DNA of 64,000 nucleotides, taken from contig NZ_JBHMFT010000002.1 in assembly GCF_051433195.1 (NCBI RefSeq), positions 124,001 to 188,000 of the forward strand, in the 5' to 3' direction. A program made the position numbers and the translations under genes. Origin of the DNA: Falsiroseomonas sp051433195 (lineage in GTDB: Bacteria > Pseudomonadota > Alphaproteobacteria > Acetobacterales > Acetobacteraceae). Below the pieces are notes generated by a model. That model had not been told where the DNA came from and searched no databases. It saw only the letters and a program-made list of their open reading frames with translations. Shown here piece after piece: positions 26,860 to 35,564 of the stretch (positions within the stretch are counted from its first letter, which is position 1; every line of letters starts with the position of its first letter).

Positions 26860-27613
26860 GCTCCTGCTGGCGCGGCTCGGCGGCGGGCTGCTCGATGCCC
26901 TGCTGCCGCCGCACTGCCTGACCTGCGAGGCGGCGGTGGAGCGCCAGGGCACGCAATGCGGCGACTGCTTCCGCCAGCTCGCGCGCCTGACTGCCCCGTT
27001 CTGCGCCCGTTGCGGCGTGCCCTTCCTGCATGCCGGGCAGGCCGGGCCGGGCGGGCTGTGCCCGTCCTGCCTGGCGCGGCCGCCGGCCTACGGCATGGCG
27101 CGCGCCGCGCTGCGCTACGACGCGGGTGCGCAGCGCCTGATCCTGCCGTTCAAGCATGGCGACCGCACCGACCTAGCGGCGCCGCTGGCCGAGAAGATGG
27201 CGCAGGCCGGGGCGGCGCTGCTGGCCGGCTGCGACCTGATCGTGCCGGTGCCGCTGCATTGGCGGCGGCTGCTGTCGCGCCGCTACAACCAGGCGGCGCT
27301 GCTGGCCCAGAGGCTGGCGCGCCTGGCCGGCAGGCCCTGCATTCCGGACCTGCTGCGGCGCTCGCGCCCCACGCCGCCGCTCGGCGACCTCGGCGCGGCG
27401 CAGCGGGCGGCGCTGCTGGCCGGTGCCTTCCGGCTGACGGCCCGCGGTGCCCGGCGCGTGGCCGGACGGCGCGTGCTGCTGGTGGATGACGTGATGACCT
27501 CCGGCGCCACCGCCGAGGCCTGTGCCCGCGCATTGCTGGCCGCCGGCGCGGCTTCGGTGGATGTTTTGGCGGCCGCGCGGGTGCCGGACCCACGACTTCA
27601 GGCGGAGGCTTGA
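26837..27613 (+). CDS. comF: ComF family phosphoribosyltransferase-fold protein
   Basis: A 258-residue ComF-like protein. The N-terminal double zinc finger has C-X2-C pairs (CLTCEAAV, CGDC, CARCGVPF, CPSCLARPP), and the PRTase domain has the loop RVLLVDDVMTSGATAEA near the C-terminus. ComF aids DNA uptake in competent species, but the gene is common in non-competent ones too. The ATG lies inside the rhodanese gene (23-base overlap including its stop), suggesting coupled translation. grxC follows after 31 bases. Confidence 0.88.
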   Translation: MPPSAPGRLLLARLGGGLLDALLPPHCLTCEAAVERQGTQCGDCFRQLARLTAPFCARCGVPFLHAGQAGPGGLCPSCLARPPAYGMARAALRYDAGAQRLILPFKHGDRTDLAAPLAEKMAQAGAALLAGCDLIVPVPLHWRRLLSRRYNQAALLAQRLARLAGRPCIPDLLRRSRPTPPLGDLGAAQRAALLAGAFRLTARGARRVAGRRVLLVDDVMTSGATAEACARALLAAGAASVDVLAAARVPDPRLQAEA

Positions 27614-27644
27614 CCGGAGCCGTGCGGCGCCCGATTTCAAGGGA

Positions 27645-27902
27645 ATGCCGAAGATCGAAATCTACACCCAGGATTTCTGCCCCTATTGCAGCCGGGCAGT
27701 GGCGCTGTTGACCCGCAAGGGCGCGGCCTTCGAAGAAAAATACGCCCCGAACGGCTCGGAGGCGCGGCGCGAGGCGATGGCGCGTTCCGGCGGCCGCACC
27801 TCCGTGCCGCAGATCTTCATCGATGGCCGGCACATCGGCGGCTGCGACGACCTGATGGCGCTGGAGCGCAAGGGCGGGCTCGACCCGCTGCTGGCGCAAT
27901 GA
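27645..27902 (+). CDS. grxC: Glutaredoxin 3
   Basis: An 85-residue glutaredoxin. The dithiol active site CPYC is in YTQDFCPYCSRAV, and the cis-Pro and glutathione-binding segments are in TSVPQIFIDGRHIGGCDDL. The length is typical of GrxC. It reduces protein disulfides and mixed disulfides with glutathione. An in-frame upstream extension overlaps comF and is not family-like, so the ATG at 27645 is used. Its TGA overlaps the ATG of the DUF1178 gene. Confidence 0.95.
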   Translation: MPKIEIYTQDFCPYCSRAVALLTRKGAAFEEKYAPNGSEARREAMARSGGRTSVPQIFIDGRHIGGCDDLMALERKGGLDPLLAQ

Positions 27903-28411
27903 TCCACTACCAGCTCCGCTGCGCCGCCAGCCATGAATTCGATGGCTGGTTCCAGGACAGCGCCGGCTTCGACAAGCTGGCCGCGGCCGGGCTGGTGGAA
28001 TGCCCGCATTGCGGCGGCACGCAGGTGACCCGCGCCCTGATGGCGCCGGCGGTCCGCAAGTCCCGCCGCAAGGTCGTGGCGCCGCCGCCGGCGGAGGAAA
28101 AGCCCGCCGCGCCGGAACCCGCGCCGAGCAACGCCCTGGTGCCCACCGACAGCGGCGGCATGTCGCAGCGCGTCGCCGCCGGGCCGATCCCGGCGCAGCT
28201 TCTCGCCATGCTGCAGCGGATGCGGGCCGAGGTGGAGAAATCGTGCGACTACGTCGGCGACGGCTTCGCCGAGGAAGCGCGCAAGATCCACAATGGCGAG
28301 GTCGAGTCCCGCGGCATCTATGGCGAGGCGACCGAGGCGGAGGCGGAGGCGCTGGCCGAGGACGGCATCGACATCGCCCGCCTGCCCTGGGTGCCCCGCG
28401 CCGACGGCTGA
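27899..28411 (+). CDS. DUF1178 family protein
   Basis: A 170-residue protein with the DUF1178 layout: N-terminal MIHYQLRCAASHEFDGWF, a CPHCGG zinc-knuckle-like motif, a low-complexity Pro/Ala/Lys linker and a C-terminal segment CDYVGDGFAEEARKIHNGE followed by EGDIDIARLPW-like sequence. Function is unknown. It overlaps grxC by four bases (ATGA), the usual alphaproteobacterial neighbour order. A carbon-nitrogen hydrolase gene often found between the two in related genomes is missing here. Confidence 0.88.
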   Translation: MIHYQLRCAASHEFDGWFQDSAGFDKLAAAGLVECPHCGGTQVTRALMAPAVRKSRRKVVAPPPAEEKPAAPEPAPSNALVPTDSGGMSQRVAAGPIPAQLLAMLQRMRAEVEKSCDYVGDGFAEEARKIHNGEVESRGIYGEATEAEAEALAEDGIDIARLPWVPRADG

Positions 28412-28425
28412 ACCGGGGCGCGCCG

Positions 28426-29112
28426 GTGCTCGTCTTCAGCTACGGCATCCCGAAATCCGGCAGCACGCTGGCCTTCGAACTCGCCAAGGCCGTGGCCCGC
28501 CTCGGCGGTCACCGCCAGCCCCTGCTGGCCGCCTCGCTGCTGCCCGGCGGCCACAAGGTGAACTTCGCGCAGGACCTGGTGGCGGCCGACCTGCCGCGCC
28601 TGGCGGAGGCCGCCGCCGGCCGCATCCTGCTGGTCAAGACGCATGCCTGCCCGGGGCCGGAGTGGGTGGCGGCCTACAAGGGGCTGGCCGCGCAGGGCCT
28701 GGTCTCGGCGCATGTGAACCACCGCGACCCGCGCGACATCTGCCTGTCCCTGCTCGATGCCAGCCGGCTGGCGCGCGGCCGGGGCGAACGCGCCTTCGCG
28801 GAGTTCGTGACGCTGGACGACGCGGTGGCCGGGGTGCGGCGCTACCTTGGCGAGCAGGCCATCTGGGCGGTGCTGCCGCGGGTCCTGCCGCTCGACTACG
28901 CCATCTGCGCCTTTCGCATGGCCGACGCGGTGGAGGCCATCAAGGCCGAGCTGGGGATCGCCTGCCCGAACTGGCTGGTACGGCTGTGGGTGCAGCGATT
29001 CGCCTTCACCTACCGCAACAAGGCGGTGCCCGCCCGGCACGAGGCGGAGCTGACCTCGGCGCAGGCGGCGTGGCTCGCCCGGGAATTCGCGGCCTGGCTG
29101 CCGCGCCGTTAG
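28426..29112 (+). CDS. Sulfotransferase domain protein
   Basis: A 228-residue cytosolic sulfotransferase-like protein. The 5'-phosphosulfate loop is GIPKSGSTL (residues 7-15) and the 3'-phosphate motif is HRDPRDICLSLLDASR, so PAPS-dependent transfer is plausible. I chose the GTG at 28426 because there is no ATG between the DUF1178 stop and the P-loop; the ribosome-binding site is weak. The acceptor is unknown. The gene ends at the edge of the 350-base non-coding stretch. Confidence 0.78.
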   Translation: MLVFSYGIPKSGSTLAFELAKAVARLGGHRQPLLAASLLPGGHKVNFAQDLVAADLPRLAEAAAGRILLVKTHACPGPEWVAAYKGLAAQGLVSAHVNHRDPRDICLSLLDASRLARGRGERAFAEFVTLDDAVAGVRRYLGEQAIWAVLPRVLPLDYAICAFRMADAVEAIKAELGIACPNWLVRLWVQRFAFTYRNKAVPARHEAELTSAQAAWLAREFAAWLPRR

Positions 29113-29462
29113 CAATTCGAATTATCATTGGAAGACACGCCAGGATCGGTTTCGACCTGGCTGGAGCAGTCTGCATCCTCTTCGAGTCAACCGCCTTTCC
29201 GCACGACGGATGCCGCGAGTTTCGGGTGGGTTTCTCCACAGCTTTACCCCCGCAAATGTGGAAAACTCTTCCTGTGGCGCCGCGGATACACGAAGGCGTT
29301 CCAAAAATATTTTAACGTGCTGCGGGAACACAGAAAGAACACTCCAGCGAGCCCCGGTGCGGCCAGGGGTTCCACAGGACAGGGCACTGCTTATCCCCAG
29401 GGAAATCCCCCGAGATGGGGATAAGCCGCCCCTTGACCGGGCGACCTGACCCGGATCGGCGT
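29113..29462. other. Non-coding region with DnaA-box-like cluster; possible replication origin
   Basis: This is the longest gene-free stretch of the window. It contains four 9-mers that differ from the DnaA box TTATCCACA by one base: TTCTCCACA (29232-29240, plus), TTTTCCACA (29257-29265, minus), TTATCCCCA (29391-29399, plus) and the same on the minus strand (29416-29424). The last two face each other 16 bases apart. It also has AT-rich runs near 29113-29130 and 29300-29316, unusual in this GC-rich DNA. Those are the parts of a bacterial oriC. No dnaA, parA or hemE gene is near, so the call stays tentative; it could also be a DnaA-titrating site. Confidence 0.45.
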
Positions 29463-30155
29463 TCAGCGCCGCGCCATGGCCAGGTAGTTCACCCCCAGGT
29501 CCCGCGTCTCAGACCACTGGCCGGTCGGCGACATGCGCATGCCGGCGAGCTCCGTGATCCGGTAGCCGGTCGGGCGCAGCGCGGCGCCGAGCTCGCCCGG
29601 CGTGATGAACATCCGCCAGTCATGGGTGCCGACCGGCAGCAGCCGCAGCAGGTACTCCGCGCCGAGCTTGGCCAGCAGGAAGGAGCGCGCGGTGCGGTTC
29701 AGCGTGGACAGGAAGATCGGCGCGCCCGGCTTCGCGAGCGCTGCCAGGGCGCCGAGGAACTGCGCGCGGTCCTCGACATGCTCGATCACCTCCAGCGCCA
29801 CCACCGCGTCGAATTTTTCGCCAACCGCCAGCAGATCCTCGGGGCCACCCTCGCGGTAGTCGATCGACAGCCCGCCGGCCTCGGCATGGGCGCGGGCGGC
29901 CGCCAGGGCCTCGCCGGCCGCATCCACGCCGGTGACGTGCGCGCCCAGGCGGGCGAAGGCCTCCGAGGCCAGCCCGGCGCCGCATCCGACATCCAGGATG
30001 GACTTGCCGGCGACCCCGTCCAGGCGCTTCGCGATCCAGCCGGTGCGCAGCGGGTTCATCCGGTGCAGGGGCTTCATCGGCCCGTCCGGGTCCCACCAGC
30101 GCGCGGCCAGCGCATCGAATTTCTGTCGTTCCCCGGCAACAACCGTGCCCGTCAT
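29463..30155 (-). CDS. ubiG: Ubiquinone biosynthesis O-methyltransferase
   Basis: A 230-residue UbiG, which does both O-methylations in ubiquinone synthesis. The N-terminal KFDALAARWWDPDGPMKPLHRMNPLR and the SAM motif LDVGCGAGLASEAFARLGAHVTGVDAA are characteristic, followed by FDAVVALEVIEHVED. The length is normal. It diverges from lysC across 135 bases and ends at the non-coding DnaA-box region. Confidence 0.96.
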   Translation of the reverse strand: MTGTVVAGERQKFDALAARWWDPDGPMKPLHRMNPLRTGWIAKRLDGVAGKSILDVGCGAGLASEAFARLGAHVTGVDAAGEALAAARAHAEAGGLSIDYREGGPEDLLAVGEKFDAVVALEVIEHVEDRAQFLGALAALAKPGAPIFLSTLNRTARSFLLAKLGAEYLLRLLPVGTHDWRMFITPGELGAALRPTGYRITELAGMRMSPTGQWSETRDLGVNYLAMARR

Positions 30156-30290
30156 GGCTGCACTCCCCCAATTATGGTCAGTTGGTCATGGTTGCCCGCC
30201 GGCCACGCCCCCGTTATCTGTCCGCCCTCCGGCGAGGCGCAACAGGGGCCGCCCCGCCGAGACCTTCTGACCCACCCCCCGGACCCGCGC

Positions 30291-31532
30291 ATGGCCCGCA
30301 TCGTGATGAAGTTCGGCGGCACCTCCGTCGCCGACCTCGACCGCATCCGCAACGTCGCCACCCGCGTGAAGCGGGAGGTCGAGGCCGGCCACGAGGTCGC
30401 GGTGGTGGTCTCCGCCATGTCCGGCGTGACCAACCAGCTCGTGAAATGGTGCCAGGAGCTGTCGCCGCTGCATGATGCGCGGGAATACGACACGGTGGTG
30501 GCGACCGGCGAGCAGGTGACCATCGGCCTGCTGGCCATCGCGTTGCAAACCATCGGCGTCGATGCCCGGTCCTGGCAGGGCTGGCAGGTGCCGATCCGCA
30601 CCGATACCGCCCATGGCAAGGCCCGCGTCGAGAGCATCGAGGGTGCGCTGCTGATCGAGCGCATGCAGATGGGCCAGGTGCCCGTCGTCGCCGGCTTCCA
30701 GGGCATCGCCCCCGACAACCGGGTGACCACGCTCGGCCGTGGCGGGTCCGACCTCTCGGCAGTCGCCATCGCCGCCGCCGTCAAGGCAGACCGCTGCGAC
30801 ATCTACACCGACGTGGACGGCATCTACACCACCGACCCCCGCATGGTCCCGCGCGCCCGGAAGCTGGAGAAGATCAGCTACGAGGAAATGCTGGAACTGG
30901 CCTCGGTCGGGGCCAAGGTATTGCAGACACGGTCGGTCGAACTGGCCATGAAGCAGCGCGTGCGGGTGCAGGTGCTGTCGAGCTTCGAGGACAAGCCAGG
31001 TTCCCTGGTGGTGGATGAGGACGAAATCGTGGAACAGCCCATCGTGTCCGGCATCGCCTATTCGCGGGACGAGGCGAAGGTGACGCTGCGCCGGGTGCCG
31101 GACAAGCCCGGCATCGCCGCCTCCGTTTTCGGCCCGCTGTCGGCGGCCAATGTGAACGTGGACATGATCGTGCAGAACATCGGCGACGATGGCAGCACGG
31201 ACATGACCTTCACCCTCGGCCGGTCCGACCTGCCGCGGGCGCGGGACCTGCTGGAGAAGCAGGCCGGGGCGATCGGCTACGAGGCGCTGATCGCCGACCC
31301 GGACGTGGCCAAGATCTCGGTCGTCGGCATCGGCATGCGGACCCATGCGGGCGTCGCGGCGACGATGTTCAGGACGCTGTCGGAGAAGGGCATCAACATC
31401 CAGGTCATCTCCACCAGCGAGATCAAGGTCAGCGTCCTGGTCGCCGCCGACTACACCGAGCTCGCGGTGCGCGCCCTGCACACCGCCTATGGCCTGGACG
31501 GGCCGGAGCCCGCGCGGCGGGGGGAGGGCTGA
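30291..31532 (+). CDS. lysC: Aspartate kinase
   Basis: A 413-residue aspartokinase for lysine, threonine and methionine synthesis. The catalytic domain starts with IVMKFGGTSVADLDRI and has GRGGSDLSAVAIAAA; two C-terminal ACT domains follow (around residues 265-400, with VNVDMIVQNIG and GINIQVISTSEIKVSVL) that usually bind lysine or threonine for feedback control. The open frame extends far upstream but the ATG at 30291 is the family start. Its stop overlaps the next gene's ATG. Confidence 0.96.
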   Translation: MARIVMKFGGTSVADLDRIRNVATRVKREVEAGHEVAVVVSAMSGVTNQLVKWCQELSPLHDAREYDTVVATGEQVTIGLLAIALQTIGVDARSWQGWQVPIRTDTAHGKARVESIEGALLIERMQMGQVPVVAGFQGIAPDNRVTTLGRGGSDLSAVAIAAAVKADRCDIYTDVDGIYTTDPRMVPRARKLEKISYEEMLELASVGAKVLQTRSVELAMKQRVRVQVLSSFEDKPGSLVVDEDEIVEQPIVSGIAYSRDEAKVTLRRVPDKPGIAASVFGPLSAANVNVDMIVQNIGDDGSTDMTFTLGRSDLPRARDLLEKQAGAIGYEALIADPDVAKISVVGIGMRTHAGVAATMFRTLSEKGINIQVISTSEIKVSVLVAADYTELAVRALHTAYGLDGPEPARRGEG

Positions 31533-32575
31533 TGGACGCCCTTCCGCCGGCAACGCCGCCAGCCGAGGCCTTGGCAAGGATCGACGCGCTGATGGCGCGC
31601 GGCGCCGCCTTCTTCGGCACGCGCTACGCCATCATGGGCGGCGCCATGTCCTGGGTCAGCGAGCGCAACCTGGTCGCCGCACTGTCCAATGCCGGCGCCT
31701 TCGGCGTCATCGCCTGCGGCGCCATGGAGCCGCCGCGGCTGGCCGAGGAGATCGTCGCGACGCAGGCGCTGACGCAGAAACCCTTCGGCGTGAACCTGAT
31801 CACGATGCATCCGCGGCTGGACCAGCTGGTGCAGACCTGCATCGACCACAAGGTGGGCCACATCGTCTTCGCCGGCGGCATTCCACCCGGCGCGGCGATC
31901 AAGGCGGCGAAGGAGGGCGGTGCCAAGGTGGTGTGCTTCGCCCCGGCGCTCGCGATGGCCAAGAAGCTGGTCCGGTCCGGCGCCGATGCGCTGGTGATCG
32001 AGGGCAGCGAGGCCGGCGGGCATATCGGCCCGGTGTCGCTGACCGTGCTGGCGCAGGAAATCCTGCCGCATATCCGCGATGTCCCGGTCTTCGTCGCCGG
32101 CGGCATCGGGCGGGGGGAGGCGATCCTGTCCTATCTCGAGATGGGCGCGGCCGGCGCGCAGCTCGGCACCCGCTTCGTCTGCGCCACGGAATCCATCGCG
32201 CATCCGAACTTCAAGAAGGCCTTCCTGCGCGGCGCCGCGCGGGATGCGCTGCCGACGGTGCAGCTGGATGAGCGTTTCCCCGTCATCCCGGTACGCGCCC
32301 TGCAGAATGGCGGCACCAAGCGCTTCCTGGAGCACCAGGCGGAAACCATCCGCCGGTTCCTGGCCGGCGAGGTCGAGAAGGCCGCGGCGCAGCTCGAGAT
32401 CGAGCATTTCTGGGCCGGTGCGCTGCGCCGGGCAGTGATCGACGGCGATGTCGAGAACGGGTCGCTCATGGCCGGGCAGAGCGTCGGCCTGGTGACGCGG
32501 GAACAGCCGGCGGCGGAGATCGTGCAGGAACTGGTGGCGCAGGCCGCCATGGCCCTGGCGGCACGCGGGGCGTAA
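31532..32575 (+). CDS. NMO/FabK-type TIM-barrel flavoprotein
   Basis: A 347-residue flavoprotein of the nitronate monooxygenase/FabK family. Visible landmarks are PIMGGAMSWVS-like sequence after residue 30, GVNLITMHPRLD, VIEGSEAGGHIG and VFVAGGIGRGEAILSYLEMGAAGAQLGTRF. The C-terminal region (LRRAVIDGDVENGSLMAGQSVGLV) is the family tail. The ATG overlaps the lysC stop (TGATG). FabK reduces enoyl-ACP with FMN and NADH while NMO oxidises nitronates; sequence alone does not decide. It is unlike the shorter paralogue at 7479-8465. Confidence 0.86.
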   Translation: MDALPPATPPAEALARIDALMARGAAFFGTRYAIMGGAMSWVSERNLVAALSNAGAFGVIACGAMEPPRLAEEIVATQALTQKPFGVNLITMHPRLDQLVQTCIDHKVGHIVFAGGIPPGAAIKAAKEGGAKVVCFAPALAMAKKLVRSGADALVIEGSEAGGHIGPVSLTVLAQEILPHIRDVPVFVAGGIGRGEAILSYLEMGAAGAQLGTRFVCATESIAHPNFKKAFLRGAARDALPTVQLDERFPVIPVRALQNGGTKRFLEHQAETIRRFLAGEVEKAAAQLEIEHFWAGALRRAVIDGDVENGSLMAGQSVGLVTREQPAAEIVQELVAQAAMALAARGA

Positions 32576-32641
32576 GTTTTTTTCGTTGCGGAGCCGCTGC
32601 TGATCTCTGCCCGTTCAAGGACTTCCGCCGGATTGCCGCGG

Positions 32642-32670
32642 CCATTTCGGGCGCTGTGCGCCCGGAATGG
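32642..32670 (+). repeat. Long hairpin upstream of the RodZ-like gene
   Basis: Two 13-base arms (32642-32654 and 32658-32670) pair around a 3-base loop, with one G-U wobble; the core is TCGGGCGC/GCGCCCGG. No T tract follows. A run of seven T at 32577-32583 lies upstream right after the preceding gene. The hairpin could end upstream transcripts or shape the leader of the next gene. Confidence 0.5.
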
Positions 32671-32709
32671 GTTTGCGGCCCTCCCTGCCGCGCGGTAGAT
32701 GTAGCTCCC

Positions 32710-33765
32710 GTGGCTTATGACCTGAAACGCACCTCCCGACTCGGCTTTGGCAGCGGCGACAGCAGCGGCGCGGAGGTTGGCCGCGTCGGCGAGGAACTCG
32801 CCTCCGCCCGCCTCGCCCTCGGCCTGACGGTGGAGGAGATGGCAACCCGGCTGCGAATCCGCCGGCCCTACCTGGAAGCGCTGGAGGAAGGCCGCCTGCG
32901 CGACCTGCCCGGCCCGGCCTACGCCACCGGCTTCGTGCGCGCCTATGCCACCGCGCTCGGGCTGGATGCGGATGAGATGGTGCGGCGGTTCCGCGACCTG
33001 TCCGGCGTCGCGGCGAACCAGAAGACGCCGCTGATCTTCCCCGAACCCGTGCCGGAACGTGGCGTGCCGGCGGGCGCCGTGGTGGTGGTCGGCGCCGTGC
33101 TGGCCATCGGGTCCTATGTCGCCTGGTACAACATCTCCGGCGCCGGGGACCGCACGGTGGACCGCGTGCCGCCGGTGCCGGCGCGGCTGGAACAGGCGGC
33201 GGATCAGGGCCGCACGCAGATGCCGGGGCGGGAGGCCGCTCGGGCCGCCGGCCCGGGCGCCCTGCCGCTGTCCGCGCTGCCGCCGCCGGGCGGCCTGCCC
33301 CCGGTGGTGCCGTCGGCGCCCCCGGCACCGCCTTCGAGTGGCGCCAACACCTCGGCGCTGGCCGCGACAATGCCGGCCGCCCCGCCGCCCGTCGTCGAGG
33401 TCGTGCCAGTGGAGCCGCCGCCGGCCCTGGTGGAGATCCCCGGCCTGCCGGACGGCACCCGCGTGGTACTGCGCGCCCGGATGGACAGCCCGGACGGCGC
33501 CTGGGTCCAGGTGAAGGACCAGCGGTCCGGCCAGACCCTGGTCAGCCGCGTGCTGCGCCCGGGGGAGGCCTGGCCGGTGCCGGTGCGGGATGGGGTGCTG
33601 CTGCTGGATACCGGCAAGGCGCAGGGGCTCGACATCGTCGTGGATGGGGCGCTGTCCGATGTGCTGGAAGGCCAGGTCGGCGTCCGCCGCAACATCGCCC
33701 TGGCCCCGGAAAGGCTGCGCCAGCGGTCGCTCGCGCCGAGTGCCGCCATCGCGCCGGGACGCTGA
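32710..33765 (+). CDS. RodZ-like helix-turn-helix membrane protein
   Basis: A bitopic protein of about 351 residues. Residues 24-87 form an HTH_25 domain (LASARLALGLTVEEMATRLRIRRPYLEALEEGRL), residues 121-142 a single transmembrane helix (VVVVGAVLAIGSYVAW), then a Pro/Ala-rich linker and a C-terminal DUF4115-like domain (WVQVKDQRSGQTLVSRVLRPGEAW). This is the RodZ layout: the cytosolic part touches MreB and the periplasmic part supports cell-shape control. I chose the GTG at 32710 because family members start near MAYDLK-like sequence; there is no strong ribosome-binding site. The coupling to ispG downstream is common. Confidence 0.84.
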   Translation: MAYDLKRTSRLGFGSGDSSGAEVGRVGEELASARLALGLTVEEMATRLRIRRPYLEALEEGRLRDLPGPAYATGFVRAYATALGLDADEMVRRFRDLSGVAANQKTPLIFPEPVPERGVPAGAVVVVGAVLAIGSYVAWYNISGAGDRTVDRVPPVPARLEQAADQGRTQMPGREAARAAGPGALPLSALPPPGGLPPVVPSAPPAPPSSGANTSALAATMPAAPPPVVEVVPVEPPPALVEIPGLPDGTRVVLRARMDSPDGAWVQVKDQRSGQTLVSRVLRPGEAWPVPVRDGVLLLDTGKAQGLDIVVDGALSDVLEGQVGVRRNIALAPERLRQRSLAPSAAIAPGR

Positions 33766-33856
33766 GCGCGGGCGGGCGCCCCGCTCCGCGGCCTTCTCCC
33801 CTGTAAGGATTGCCCGCGGCACCCTATGCTGAGGGCTCGGAAAGCCGGGAAGCCCC

Positions 33857-34996
33857 ATGTCCTACCGCCCCTACCAGCAGATCACCCGCCGCAAGTCCCG
33901 GCTGATTCATGTCGGCAAGGTGCCGGTCGGCGGCGACAGCCCGATCACCGTGCAGACCATGACCAACACGCCGACGGAGGACGCGGCGGCCACCATCGCG
34001 CAGATCCGCAAGTCGGAACTGGCCGGCGTCGACATCGTCCGCGTCTCCGTCCCGACCGAGGAGGCCACCGCCGCGCTGGCCGAGATCGTGCGGGAGGTGA
34101 ATGTCCCGATCGTCGCCGACGTGCATTTCCACTACCGCCGCGCCATCGAGGCCGCCCAGGCCGGCGCCGCCTGCCTGCGCATCAATCCCGGCAATATCGG
34201 CAGCAAGGAGCGGGTGAAGGAGGTGGTGAAGGCCGCCCGCGACCATGGCTGCTCCATCCGTATCGGCGTCAATGCCGGGTCCCTGGAGAAGCACCTGCTG
34301 GAGAAATACGGGGAGCCGAACCCGGAGGCGCTGGTGGAGAGCGCCCTGTGGCACGCCGACCACCTGCTGCAGGAAGGTTTTGACGAATTCAAGATCAGCG
34401 TAAAGGCGTCCGACGTCTTCCTCGCGGTCGCCGCCTATCAGCAACTGGCGGAAGCCTGCGACCACCCGCTGCATATCGGCATCACCGAGGCCGGTGGCCG
34501 GCGGGCGGGCACGGTGAAATCCGCCATCGGCCTGGGCTCGCTGCTGTGGGCCGGCATCGGCGACACGCTGCGCGTTTCCCTGAGTGCCGAGCCTGAAGAG
34601 GAAGTCTCGGTGGGCTGGGACCTGCTGAAATCGCTGCATATTCGCCACCGCGGCGTGAAGGTCATCTCCTGCCCCTCCTGCGCCCGGCAGGGCTTCGACG
34701 TGATCCGGACAGTGGAGAAGCTGGAGGACCGGCTGGCGCATATCGACCAGCCGATCAGCCTGTCCATCATCGGCTGCGTGGTGAACGGGCCGGGGGAGGC
34801 GCTGATGACCGATATCGGCCTGACCGGCGGCGGCGCCGGCACGCACATGGTCTACGGCATGGGCAAGACCAGCCACACGGTGAAGACCGACGAGATGGTG
34901 GAGCACATCATCAGCCTGGTGGAGGCCCGCGCCGAGACGATGCGCGCGGCCAAGGCGGCGGAGGCGGCGGCGGCGGAACAGCAGGCGGCGGAATAG
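33857..34996 (+). CDS. ispG: 4-hydroxy-3-methylbut-2-enyl-diphosphate synthase
   Basis: A 379-residue IspG (GcpE), the penultimate enzyme of the methylerythritol phosphate isoprenoid pathway, an Fe-S enzyme using flavodoxin. The barrel starts with HVGKVPVGGDSPITVQTMTNTPT. The cluster ligands are in VISCPSCARQGFD (two Cys) and IIGCVVNGPGEA (one Cys plus the conserved Glu). The length is typical of the alphaproteobacterial form. Together with dxs and ispA further along it confirms the MEP route. Confidence 0.96.
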   Translation: MSYRPYQQITRRKSRLIHVGKVPVGGDSPITVQTMTNTPTEDAAATIAQIRKSELAGVDIVRVSVPTEEATAALAEIVREVNVPIVADVHFHYRRAIEAAQAGAACLRINPGNIGSKERVKEVVKAARDHGCSIRIGVNAGSLEKHLLEKYGEPNPEALVESALWHADHLLQEGFDEFKISVKASDVFLAVAAYQQLAEACDHPLHIGITEAGGRRAGTVKSAIGLGSLLWAGIGDTLRVSLSAEPEEEVSVGWDLLKSLHIRHRGVKVISCPSCARQGFDVIRTVEKLEDRLAHIDQPISLSIIGCVVNGPGEALMTDIGLTGGGAGTHMVYGMGKTSHTVKTDEMVEHIISLVEARAETMRAAKAAEAAAAEQQAAE

Positions 34997-35004
34997 CCCC
35001 GGCG

Positions 35005-35430
35005 CTATTGCGCCGGCTGCACCAATCCGCAGCCGGTCGCCAGCCGCATCCGGTCCCACTCGTTCCAGCCTTCGCGGATCATGCCGTCCTCGACCCGCGC
35101 CATGGTCATGCCGCTGATCGTGAGCGTCCGCCCGGTCGGCGGGATGCCGAGGCCGCCGCCACTATGCGTCAGGCTGGCGCTCCAGCGCGCCACCGCCATC
35201 GGGCCGGCTTCGACCACGTCATGGACGGTGAAGTGGATGTCGGAGAAGCCATCGAGGAAGCGCTCGAAGAACGCGCGGAAGGCCTCCGGACCCCGCGCAT
35301 CGGCGCCGGATTCGTCCAGGGCGTAGGCGATGGCGTCGGGCGCGAAATAGGTGGCGATCCGCCCGGCATCGCGCCGGTTCCAGACCTCCTCGAACCACAG
35401 GCGCAGCACGGTACCGGCTGAAGACGGCAT
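35005..35430 (-). CDS. SnoaL-like ester cyclase family protein
   Basis: A 141-residue NTF2-fold protein with the SnoaL/ester-cyclase pattern: LRLWFEEVWNRRDAGRIATYFAPDAIAY, FRAFFERFLDGFSDIHFTVHDVVEAG and WNEWDRMRLATGCG. The upstream in-frame extension of 18 residues is not family-like, so the ATG at 35430 is used. It sits alone on the minus strand between ispG and hisS. Substrate unknown. Confidence 0.78.
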   Translation of the reverse strand: MPSSAGTVLRLWFEEVWNRRDAGRIATYFAPDAIAYALDESGADARGPEAFRAFFERFLDGFSDIHFTVHDVVEAGPMAVARWSASLTHSGGGLGIPPTGRTLTISGMTMARVEDGMIREGWNEWDRMRLATGCGLVQPAQ

Positions 35431-35564
35431 GGCATGACCCTCCCGAGCCGCCAACCGGGGCGGCAGCCGGCAGGCTAGCGCCACGCCGGCGCGTCCTTCG
35501 AAGAAAATCCGCAGGTGAGGCCCACCCCTTGCCCGCCATGGCGTGCCGCGATACGCGCCACCGC

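Noticed and set aside
24928..26952. A 674-codon minus-strand frame opposite the rhodanese gene
   Set aside because: The plus strand encodes four recognisable rhodanese domains; the antisense frame is His/Arg/Gly-rich with no fold signature.
32571..32583. Seven T after the NMO/FabK-like gene as an intrinsic terminator
   Set aside because: The only upstream stem is four base pairs with a large loop inside the coding end, so a real terminator is unsupported.
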